A stretch of 49,067 nucleotides of DNA from Planctomycetota bacterium. GTDB lineage: Bacteria; Planctomycetota; Phycisphaerae; Phycisphaerales; UBA1924. Below the pieces are notes generated by a model. That model ran no database searches. It saw nothing but the letters and a program-made list of their open reading frames with translations, and was not told the DNA's origin. This document shows positions 1-8,120 of this stretch, piece by piece (within the stretch, counting starts at the first letter, position 1; every line of letters starts with the position of its first letter). The DNA lies in NCBI GenBank assembly GCA_003696725.1, contig RFGI01000016.1:1-49067 (forward strand), in the 5' to 3' direction. The position numbers and the translations under genes were made by a program.

Positions 1-899
1 ACCGACCGCGGGCCGAGCTGTTCGAGGATGAAGACCCGGCAGTAGCGCTTCAGCGCGCGGCGCGCCGGGGCGCCGGGCTCGGTGTGCCGGCAGGTGATGT
101 AGGCGAGGTTCAGCATGAAGTTCAGGCCCGTGGTCACACTATCGGCTCGCGGGCCGGGCGTGCGGTGATGATGGCAGCGGGCCCGGCCGGCCTCGGCGAG
201 CAGGTGGGCGCGGGCCACGGTCAGCGAGAGGTCGAAGTCCTCCAGCGCGGTCCGTGGCGGGCGGAGTATCTCGTTGAAGGGCGGGTCGGGCAGGGCCGAC
301 CGGCGGAAGGTCATCCGGAACCCCGGCAGGTGCGGGATCAGCCGGGCGCCGGCGTTCTCGAGCCAGCCGGGCGCTGACCGCCCCGCCAGGATCGAGTCGG
401 ACGCGATCGAGAGCGGGTGGCGGATGGTGGCGTTGAGCGCCCGGTGCCGGAGGCTCGCCAGTCGGTACTTGACCCGCTCGGAGAGGGGTCGGGCGGCGAC
501 GCCGGTCCGCGGCAGGTCGATCGGCGCCTCGGGCCAATCGGCCTGGGCCACGCCCCCGATGGCGCCGGCCTCGTCGCGCTCGTACACCCGCATGGTTTCT
601 TCCGCGGTGTCGGGGTACCACAGCGAGTCATCGTCGGGGTAGAAGACGATCGGCGCCCCGGCGAGCCGGGTCCCGGCGTTGCGCTGGTGGGCGGCGCCGC
701 GCGGCCCGCGCTCCAGGATCACCGGGAACTCGGCGCCCGCGGTCGCGTCGGCGACGGCGCGCTCGACGGGCGCGGGGTCGTCGCTGGCGTCGATGACGAT
801 GAGCCGCGCCGGCGGGCGAGTCTGCCGGAGCATCAAGGGCAGCGACAGCGCGAGCATCGCGGGGCGGTTGGCCGTCGCGATGACGATGTCGTAGTCCAT
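1..899 (-). CDS. Glycosyltransferase family 2-like protein, 3' end truncated by window start
   Basis: Minus-strand reading from ATG at 899 gives MDYDIVIATANRPAMLALSLPLMLRQTRPPARLIVIDASDD...FYPDDDSLWYPDTAEE, with a GT2 N-terminus and DDD-type motif. Open to position 1 and absent from the supplied ORF track because it has no stop in the window. Confidence 0.85.
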   Translation of the reverse strand, partial: MDYDIVIATANRPAMLALSLPLMLRQTRPPARLIVIDASDDPAPVERAVADATAGAEFPVILERGPRGAAHQRNAGTRLAGAPIVFYPDDDSLWYPDTAEETMRVYERDEAGAIGGVAQADWPEAPIDLPRTGVAARPLSERVKYRLASLRHRALNATIRHPLSIASDSILAGRSAPGWLENAGARLIPHLPGFRMTFRRSALPDPPFNEILRPPRTALEDFDLSLTVARAHLLAEAGRARCHHHRTPGPRADSVTTGLNFMLNLAYITCRHTEPGAPARRALKRYCRVFILEQLGPRS

Positions 900-972
900 G
901 CTCGGGCGAAGCGCGAAGAGCGGGCGCGTCCGGGGGGGCCGGCGTCAACGTGTGCGGCGCGATCCGAGGGCG

Positions 973-2025
973 TCACGCGCGGGCGGATTCACGCTCCCGG
1001 ACGTGGGCGCCCTTGGGCGCCACGGCGCGGGGGCCGACCTTGCCGCCGTACTTCTTGATGTATTCGTCGTAGATCCACTTGTAGGTGCGCTCCATGCCGT
1101 CGCGGAGGGAGATCGACGGCGCCCACCCGAGCCGCTCCTTGATGAGGGTGTTGTCGGAGTTGCGGCCGTTGACGCCCTTGGGCGCGTCGAGGTTGTAGTT
1201 GCGGTTGAGCTTGATCCCGGCGATCTCCTCCACGATGTCCACCAGCCCGTTGATCGTGGTCAGCTCGTCCGAGCCGAGGTTCAGCGGCTCGGTCACGTCC
1301 GAGTCCGTGATCATCTGCGTGCCCTTGAGGCAGTCATCGATGTACATGAAGGAGCGTGTCTGCTTGCCGTCGCCCCAGATCTCGATGTCGTGGTCGCCGG
1401 AGAGCTTGCACTCGATGACCTTGCGGCAGATGGCCGCCGGCGCCTTTTCCCGACCGCCCTCCCAGGTTCCCTCGGGGCCGTAGACGTTGTGGTAGCGGAC
1501 CAGGCGGGTCTGCAGGCCGAAGTCCTCGCGGAAGTGCCGGCACATGCGCTCGGAGAAGAGTTTCTCCCAGCCGTAGCCGTCCTCGGGCATGGCCGGGTAG
1601 GCGTCCTCCTCCTTGAGGGGGACGACGTCCTCGGACTTCTGCTTGTCGGCGTTGTAGACGCACGCCGACGAGGAATAGAAGAACCGCTCGACGCCGGCGT
1701 CCCGCGCCGCCATCAGCATGTGGGTGTTGATGAGGACCGAGAGCATGCACTCGGCCTTGTGCGTCTCGATGAACCCCATCCCGCCCATGTCCGCGGCGAG
1801 CTGGAAGACCTTCCACGCCCCGTCACAGGCCCGGCGGCAGTTGGCGAGGTCCTTCAGGTCCGCCTGGACGTTGTCCACGTCGTCGAAGACCTGGTGCCAC
1901 TCGTCGTAGGGCTTGATGTCCACCGAGCGGATCCGGGTGAACCCCTGCCGGCGGAGGTCCGCCACGAGGTTCCCGCCGATGAACCCGCCGCCCCCGGCGA
2001 CCACGATCAGATCATCCTTGGCCAT
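973..2025 (-). CDS. NAD-dependent epimerase, GDP-mannose 3,5-epimerase-like (extended SDR)
   Basis: MAKDDLIVVAGGGGFIGGNLV Rossmann motif; ADMGGMGFI, GTWEGGREKAPAAICRK and GRNSDNTLIKERLGWAPS closely resemble plant GME motifs. The start is taken at MAKDD rather than the longer ORF. Confidence 0.88.
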   Translation of the reverse strand: MAKDDLIVVAGGGGFIGGNLVADLRRQGFTRIRSVDIKPYDEWHQVFDDVDNVQADLKDLANCRRACDGAWKVFQLAADMGGMGFIETHKAECMLSVLINTHMLMAARDAGVERFFYSSSACVYNADKQKSEDVVPLKEEDAYPAMPEDGYGWEKLFSERMCRHFREDFGLQTRLVRYHNVYGPEGTWEGGREKAPAAICRKVIECKLSGDHDIEIWGDGKQTRSFMYIDDCLKGTQMITDSDVTEPLNLGSDELTTINGLVDIVEEIAGIKLNRNYNLDAPKGVNGRNSDNTLIKERLGWAPSISLRDGMERTYKWIYDEYIKKYGGKVGPRAVAPKGAHVRERESARA

Positions 2026-2315
2026 GATGCTCTCGCTTCTCTTCGTTGATTCGTCTGAGATCGAACCGCCGGCCCCGTTCTCGGACCCCGGCCGACGCGG
2101 GGCCACGCCGTGCATCGGCACGACGAACCCGCGGATCGAGGCCCACCCATCCACGACGATCGGCGGCCCGTCCGCCGACCCCGCGTTGTCTGCTACGAGC
2201 GGCGCGCGGGCGGGTTCGAGAGGCGCCGGCGCCCGGCCGCGGAGCCGCTAGGCTTGCCGGCCCGAGCGGGCTTGGTCCGCGCGGCGCATCACCCCACGAG
2301 GAGAGAGGATCCACA

Positions 2316-3506
2316 ATGCCCACGGCGAGCGGCCTGATCAACCCACACGGCGGCGCCCTGGTCGACCGGCTCGCGCCCGGTGATGAGGCCCGGGCGATCC
2401 GCGACCGGGCCGGCTCGCTCGCCGCGATCGACCTTTCCGCGAAACAGTCCTGCGACTTGGAGATGATCGGCGTGGGCGCCTTCAGCCCGCTGACCGGGTT
2501 CATGGGCCAGGCCGACTGCCGCTCGGTCTGCGACTCGATGACCCTGGCTTCCGGCGAGGTCTGGCCGATCCCGATCCTGCTGGCGGTGGACTCGGCCCGG
2601 GCGCCGGCCGTCGGGGAGGAGGTCGCCCTGTACGCCACCGCCCCCTCGACGGGCCAGCGCGTGCTCCAGGGGATCATGCGGGTCCAGGAGGTCTTCCCGC
2701 ACGACAAGGCGCGGGAGATCCCGGCCGTCTTCCGCACCGAAGACCCGGCCCACCCAGGCGTCAAGCAGGTCCTCGACGAGGGCGACACCTGCCTGGCCGG
2801 TCCCGTCACCGTCGTCCAGCCCTGCGTCGACCCCGACGGGCCCGAGGCGTTCCTTGACCACCGCATGGCCCCGGCCCAGACGCGGGCGCTCTTCGCCGAG
2901 CGCGGTTGGCGGACCGTCGCCGCTTTTCAGACCCGCAACCCTATCCACCGGGCGCACGAGTACCTGTGCAAGTGCGCCCAGGAGATCTGCGACGGGCTCC
3001 TGATCCATCCGCTGGTCGGGGAAACCAAGCCCGGCGACATCCCCGCCGCGACCCGCATGGCGTGCTACCGCGTGTTGATCGACAAGTACTTCGTGCCCGA
3101 GCGCACGGCCCTGACGGTGATGCCCGCGGCCATGCGCTACGCCGGCCCGCGCGAGGCCGTCCTGCATGCCCTGGTCCGCAAGAACTACGGGTGCACGCAC
3201 TTCATCGTCGGGCGCGACCACGCCGGGGTGGGAGACTACTACGGCACCTACGACGCCCAGAACATCTTCGACGAGCTGGACCCGGCGTCGGTGGGCATCA
3301 CCCCGCTGAAGTTCGAGCACGCCGCGTGGTGCCAGACCTGCGAGGGGATGACCAGCGCCAAGACCTGCCCGCACCCGGGGGATCAGAAGATCTTTCTGTC
3401 GGGCACGAAGGTGCGCGAGATGCTCGCCGCCGGGCGGAAGCCGCCGATGGAGTTCAGCCGCCCCGAGGTCGCCGAGGAGCTCATCGGCTGGGCCGCCGGT
3501 GGCTAA
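2316..3506 (+). CDS. sat: Sulfate adenylyltransferase (ATP sulfurylase)
   Basis: MPTASGLINPHGG...; FQTRNPIHRAHEYL, GRDHAGVGDYYGTYDAQ and FLSGTKVREMLAAG motifs. Confidence 0.96.
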   Translation: MPTASGLINPHGGALVDRLAPGDEARAIRDRAGSLAAIDLSAKQSCDLEMIGVGAFSPLTGFMGQADCRSVCDSMTLASGEVWPIPILLAVDSARAPAVGEEVALYATAPSTGQRVLQGIMRVQEVFPHDKAREIPAVFRTEDPAHPGVKQVLDEGDTCLAGPVTVVQPCVDPDGPEAFLDHRMAPAQTRALFAERGWRTVAAFQTRNPIHRAHEYLCKCAQEICDGLLIHPLVGETKPGDIPAATRMACYRVLIDKYFVPERTALTVMPAAMRYAGPREAVLHALVRKNYGCTHFIVGRDHAGVGDYYGTYDAQNIFDELDPASVGITPLKFEHAAWCQTCEGMTSAKTCPHPGDQKIFLSGTKVREMLAAGRKPPMEFSRPEVAEELIGWAAGG

Positions 3507-4666
3507 GGCGTCGCGAGCGCCGGGGCAGGCTCGGCAGAGCCGGCGCGCGGGTAGTGCGCATCGAGGACGGCGCGCCAGTCCTCGATCGTCCGCACCGCGA
3601 TGAACCGCTGGCGCACGGCGTCGGCGTCCGGGTGGCGGGCCGCGAAACGGATCCCGAACTTGCGCATCATCAGCCCGGCGCGGCGCTCGCCGTTGACGGC
3701 CACGGCCAGGCGGAAGTGCTCCTCCAGGACGCGGCGCTGCTCGGCTAGGGTGGGCGCGGCCGGTGCGCGGCCGGCCATCAGATCCCGCGCCTGCCGGAAG
3801 ACCCACGGATCGCCGATGCACCCGCGCGCCACCGACACCGCCGCCACGCCCGTGTAGCCGATCATGCGGAAGATGTCCGCGGCGGACCAGACGTCGCCCG
3901 AGCCGAAAATCAGCCGATCGGGCCGGCGCCGGACCAGGTCGCGCAGGAACGACCACCGGCTCGGCCCGACGTACTTCTGCTCGACGGTCCGCCCGTGGAC
4001 GGTGACCCACGCGCAGCCGATCTCGTAGGCGGCGTCGAAGATGGTCATGAAGTCGCGCTCGGCCCGGGCCGAGTCGTCGCTGCCGCGGCGCATCTTCACC
4101 GTGACGGGGACCGCCGGGGGCACAGCGTCTCGCACGGCGCGGAGGATGGCGACGGCGCCGGCGGGCTCGCGCAGCCAGTGCCCGCCGCGGGCCTTGGCCT
4201 TGATCTTCTTGACCGGGCAGGCGAGGTTCACGTCGATCGCGGCGAACCCGCGATCGGCGGGGGGGTTGCGCTCGATCATCCGGGCCGCCGCCGAGGCCAT
4301 CTCGTCCGGGTCGGAGCCCATGATCTGCCCGGCGAGGGGGTGGTCCTCGACGCCCCCGGGGACGTTCTCGTGCAGCTCGCCAAGGTCGGCTTTGGCAAAC
4401 CCGCGGCCGCCGGCCAGGAGCGTGCGGTCCAGGAGCGCCTCAGTGACGCAGTACGGGCAGCCCAAACGGCGCGCGATGATCCGCATAGCTGCGTCTGAAT
4501 ACCCGGCCAGGCCCGCCTGGAAGAACGGGGCGTCGAAGCCGGGCGCCAGCGACTCGATGCGTGGGTCGATCCGCGTCCGCCGGGCGATCTCGGCGGGGTC
4601 CAGCCGCTGGGCGCCGGGGGCGATCGCGGGCGCCGGCGCCGTGGCGTTGTTGCTCGAACAGCCCAT
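3503..4666 (-). CDS. dus: tRNA-dihydrouridine synthase
   Basis: QAGLAGYSDAAMR, DVNLACPVKKIKAKARGG, VTVKMRRG, VHGRTVEQ, FGSGDVWS, ARGCIGDPWVF. The N-terminal start is uncertain. Confidence 0.92.
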   Translation of the reverse strand: MGCSSNNATAPAPAIAPGAQRLDPAEIARRTRIDPRIESLAPGFDAPFFQAGLAGYSDAAMRIIARRLGCPYCVTEALLDRTLLAGGRGFAKADLGELHENVPGGVEDHPLAGQIMGSDPDEMASAAARMIERNPPADRGFAAIDVNLACPVKKIKAKARGGHWLREPAGAVAILRAVRDAVPPAVPVTVKMRRGSDDSARAERDFMTIFDAAYEIGCAWVTVHGRTVEQKYVGPSRWSFLRDLVRRRPDRLIFGSGDVWSAADIFRMIGYTGVAAVSVARGCIGDPWVFRQARDLMAGRAPAAPTLAEQRRVLEEHFRLAVAVNGERRAGLMMRKFGIRFAARHPDADAVRQRFIAVRTIEDWRAVLDAHYPRAGSAEPAPALATP

Positions 4667-4684
4667 CGGCGGGACTATACGAAC

Positions 4685-5101
4685 ATGACCGGTCCGATCA
4701 GGTTCGTGCTCGCGATGGCGGTGTGCTCAGGGCTCGGGGCGTGCCGGGGCGGGGGGCTCCACCCTGGGCCCGCGTACCCCGAGAACGCCCCCAGGCTCGA
4801 TCCCCTGGACATCCAACTCAGGGTCGGATCCCTCGCGATCACGTTCACCAACACAACGGCGCGCGTGCTGCCTGAGGGGCGGGTGTGGCTCAACGCGTGG
4901 TACAGCGCCCCGGCCGGGCCCGTGGGTGTGGGCGAGACCGTCTCGATCCCGGTGTCGGCGTTCCGGGACGAGCACGGGGAGGCCATCCGTGGCGGCGGGT
5001 TCTTCGCCGCTGAGGCGCCCGAGCCGATCGTGCTGGCGCAGTACGCCACGGCCGACGGGCTGCACGGGGTCGTTGTGGTGGTGTCGGATGATGGGCCCTG
5101 A
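4685..5101 (+). CDS. Small putative lipoprotein of unknown function
   Basis: Signal peptide with lipobox-like LGAC (MTGPIRFVLAMAVCSGLGACRGGG); ATG just after an ACTATAC promoter-like box. Confidence 0.65.
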   Translation: MTGPIRFVLAMAVCSGLGACRGGGLHPGPAYPENAPRLDPLDIQLRVGSLAITFTNTTARVLPEGRVWLNAWYSAPAGPVGVGETVSIPVSAFRDEHGEAIRGGGFFAAEAPEPIVLAQYATADGLHGVVVVVSDDGP

Positions 5102-5136
5102 ACGGACCGATCATCCGCGCATCGCGATAAGGCGCC

Positions 5137-5174
5137 AATAAAAAGACCCACCATACCGGGGGAAGTATGGTGGG
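5137..5174 (-). terminator. Rho-independent terminator on the minus strand
   Basis: Perfect 10-bp stem CCCACCATAC (5147-5156) / GTATGGTGGG (5165-5174), 8-nt loop. On the minus strand it is followed by UCUUUUUAUU (revcomp of AATAAAAAGA 5137-5146). Confidence 0.8.
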
Positions 5175-5468
5175 CAGGAGGGAAGAAACACGTCACACAT
5201 AGCGTAGCAACCGCCCGCCGATGGGGCAAGAGGATTTTTGCCCGCTCGCGGAGAGGGGTGGCGATCACGCGGGCCAGACTCGGCCGGCTCGGCGGATCGG
5301 CCCGCGGGGGGCGGCGCGGGCCCTGCGGGCGCCTGTTTTTGGGGCTGGATCGGCCCCGGGCCGGTTCGCGACCCATCAACCCGGCGGCTGAAGCGTCCGA
5401 TGATGCGTGACGATCACTCTCCGCAAGAGCACGGAGGGGGTATTCGCTCCAGATCGGAGGCGGCCGTC

Positions 5469-6548
5469 GTGAAGATCCTCGTCGTCGATGATTCCGCGTT
5501 CATGCGGCGGTCCTTGACGAAGCTCATCGAGAGCGACCCCGATCTGCGCGTGGTGGACACGGCCCGCGACGGCGAGGACGCCGTCGAGAAGGCCAAGCGG
5601 TTGCGGCCGGACCTCATCACGCTCGACGTCGAGATGCCCAAGATGAACGGGCTCGACGCCCTGCGGAAGATCATGGTCGACTGCCCGACGACCGTGCTGA
5701 TGGTCTCGAGCCTGACGACCAAGGGCAGCCGCGAGGCGCTCAAGGCGCTGCGGTTGGGCGCGGCGGACTTCATCGCCAAGGACGCCAGCTTCGTCAGCCT
5801 GAACCTCGATTCGATCCGCGACGAGCTGATCGCGAAGATCAAGGCGCTCGGCCCCTTGGGCCCCGGCGTGAAGAAGCACGAGGCCGCGGCGCCTCGCCCG
5901 GCGGCCTCGGGCTCGCCCCCGGAGTTCGAGCCCGACCGGTTCGATCTGCTCGTCATCGGATCCTCGACAGGGGGGCCCCCGGTGGTGGAGACGATCGCCG
6001 GGTCGCTGGCGCCGGACCTCGCATGTCCGGTGGTGCTGGCGCAGCACATGCCGGCGGTCTTCACCAAGAGCCTCGCGGAGCGCCTCAACGCCAAGTGCGC
6101 CGTGAGCGTGTACGAGGCTGAGGACGGCATGCCGCTCTACCCGGGGACGATGTACATCGCGCCCGGCGGCCAGCAGACTCGGGTGCGGGCGTCGATCGCG
6201 GGGGGGATGTCGCTGCGCGTCAACGACACACCGGCCGACGCCCTGTACAAGCCGAGCGTGAACGTGCTCTTCGAGTCCGCCGCCGCCACGACTGGGGGTA
6301 AGACGCTGGGCGTGGTGCTCACCGGGATGGGCGATGACGGTGCGGCGGGCTCGGCGCAGATCGTGGAGAAGGGCGGCGTGGTGCTCACGCAATCGGCGGA
6401 CACCTGCGTCGTCTATGGGATGCCCAAGGCCGTCGACGACGCGGGGTGTTCGCAGGCCCGGCTCTCGCCGCAGCAGTTGTGCCGGGCGATCGGCGCGCTC
6501 CGCGCCACCGACTCGGGGACGCCAGCGGCGAACCGTAAAGCCGGCTAA
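5469..6548 (+). CDS. cheB: Chemotaxis protein-glutamate methylesterase CheB (REC + methylesterase)
   Basis: GTG start after GGAGG; MKILVVDDSAFMRRSL...LDVEMPKMNGLDAL; GSSTGGPPVVETI; LAQHMPAVFTKSLAERLN; VLTGMGDDGAAGSAQI. Confidence 0.95.
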   Translation: MKILVVDDSAFMRRSLTKLIESDPDLRVVDTARDGEDAVEKAKRLRPDLITLDVEMPKMNGLDALRKIMVDCPTTVLMVSSLTTKGSREALKALRLGAADFIAKDASFVSLNLDSIRDELIAKIKALGPLGPGVKKHEAAAPRPAASGSPPEFEPDRFDLLVIGSSTGGPPVVETIAGSLAPDLACPVVLAQHMPAVFTKSLAERLNAKCAVSVYEAEDGMPLYPGTMYIAPGGQQTRVRASIAGGMSLRVNDTPADALYKPSVNVLFESAAATTGGKTLGVVLTGMGDDGAAGSAQIVEKGGVVLTQSADTCVVYGMPKAVDDAGCSQARLSPQQLCRAIGALRATDSGTPAANRKAG

Positions 6549-6660
6549 CGCGGCCTGGTCACTGAACCCGAGCGCCGATCGGCCCGATGGATCGATGCCC
6601 GCCCGAGCCGATCGGCCCCGGCGGCCGCGCCGCGACGCGCCCCAGTCCAGGAGACACGAC

Positions 6661-7176
6661 ATGACCGCACAGGCCGCCCCCGACACGCCAGACCTGCACG
6701 CCGGTGACAATGAGATGCTCCAGTTGGTGACCTTCGCGGTCGGCGGGGAGGAGTACGCGGTGGAGATCCTGTCCGTGCAGGAGATCAACCGCATGATGGA
6801 GCTGACGCGCATCCCGCAGAGCCCCCCGGAGGTCGAGGGCGTCATCAATCTCCGGGGCCGGATCATCCCCGTGATCGACCTGCGCAAGCGTTTCGGGATG
6901 GACCCCAGCGAGCGCGACGACGCCAGCCGGATCATCGTGGTCGAGGTCGCCGACCGCACGCTGGGCTTCATCGTCGACCGCGTGCACGAGGTGCTGCGGA
7001 TCGCCCGCTCGATCGTCGAGCCGGCGCCGAGCATGGTCGGGTCCGTGGACTCCGACTACATCGCCGGGGTGGGCAAGCTCGAGGACCGGCTGCTCATCCT
7101 CCTGGACCTTGCGACGCTCTTCAGCGCCGAGCAGCTCGACTCGATCCACTCCGCGGCGTCGGCCACGGCGGCCTGA
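6661..7176 (+). CDS. cheW: Chemotaxis coupling protein CheW
   Basis: LVTFAVGGEEYAVEILSVQEI...GVINLRGRIIPVIDLRKRFGM. Confidence 0.95.
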   Translation: MTAQAAPDTPDLHAGDNEMLQLVTFAVGGEEYAVEILSVQEINRMMELTRIPQSPPEVEGVINLRGRIIPVIDLRKRFGMDPSERDDASRIIVVEVADRTLGFIVDRVHEVLRIARSIVEPAPSMVGSVDSDYIAGVGKLEDRLLILLDLATLFSAEQLDSIHSAASATAA

Positions 7177-7226
7177 GCCTCTCTTCTCTCTCCCGCACCG
7201 CCGGACCCCGGCCGGAAGACCGACCG

Positions 7227-8108
7227 ATGAGCACCGCCACCATCTCGATGACGGACGGCCAGTTCACCCGCCTGCGCGACATCATCTACGAGCGCAGCGG
7301 GATCGACTTCCAGCCCGCCAAGAAGTACCTCCTCGAGTCCCGCCTGGGCCGGCGGCTCCAGGAGCTCGAGATGGAGGACTACGACCAGTACATCATGTTC
7401 ATCACCATCGGCCCCTACCGGGACGACGAGTTCCAGGAGATGTTCAACCGCATCACCATCAACGAGACGTCCTTCTTCCGCAACGAGCCGCAGCTGAGCG
7501 TCTTCGAGAACCACGCCCTGCCCGCGGTCCTCGACGCCCGCGCCGACGCCAAGCGGATCAGGATCTGGTCGGCGGCGTGCAGCTCCGGCGAGGAGCCCTT
7601 CACCCTCGCCATGATCCTGCACCGCACGCTGGGCGTGCGCCTCATGGACTGGCGGATCGAGATCCTCGGGACGGACATCTCCGGGAAAGCCCTCGAGATC
7701 GCCAACAGCGGGGTCTACTCCTCGTACGCCGTCCGTTCGACGCCCAAGCTGATGCTCGACCGGTATTTCACGGAGAAGAACGGGCACTACGAGCTCGACC
7801 CCGAGATCCGATCGATGGTCTCGTTCGAGACCATGAACCTCAAGGACCGCATGGCCGCCCGCCGCCACGGGCAGTGGGACGTGATCTTCTGCCGGAACGT
7901 GCTGATCTACTTTGACGAGAAGATGAAGAAGCAGGTCGTGCAGACGTTCCACGACCAGCTCGCCGACGACGGCTGGCTCTTCATCGGGCACTCCGAATCC
8001 ATCCGCGACCTGGACGTCGCCTTTGAGCCCGTGGACATCCCCGAGGGGTTCTGCCACCGCAAGGTCGGGTGCAACCCGGCCGGCGCGGGTCTCAAACTCA
8101 GCGCCTGA
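7227..8108 (+). CDS. cheR: Chemotaxis protein methyltransferase CheR
   Basis: FNRITINETSFFRNEPQL, IWSAACSSGEEPFTLAMIL, DVIFCRNVLIYFDEKMKKQV. Confidence 0.96.
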   Translation: MSTATISMTDGQFTRLRDIIYERSGIDFQPAKKYLLESRLGRRLQELEMEDYDQYIMFITIGPYRDDEFQEMFNRITINETSFFRNEPQLSVFENHALPAVLDARADAKRIRIWSAACSSGEEPFTLAMILHRTLGVRLMDWRIEILGTDISGKALEIANSGVYSSYAVRSTPKLMLDRYFTEKNGHYELDPEIRSMVSFETMNLKDRMAARRHGQWDVIFCRNVLIYFDEKMKKQVVQTFHDQLADDGWLFIGHSESIRDLDVAFEPVDIPEGFCHRKVGCNPAGAGLKLSA

Positions 8109-8120
8109 CACCGGAGCGAC

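Noticed and set aside
3504-4666. MGCSSNN N-terminus on Dus suggesting a lipoprotein or acylation signal
   Set aside because: No hydrophobic signal segment precedes the Cys; more likely an over-extended start codon choice.
5300-5345. GC-rich region followed by GTTTTTGG upstream of cheB as a plus-strand terminator
   Set aside because: Only a ~5-bp stem (GGCGC/GCGCC) with a long loop and a short, interrupted T-run; too weak to call.
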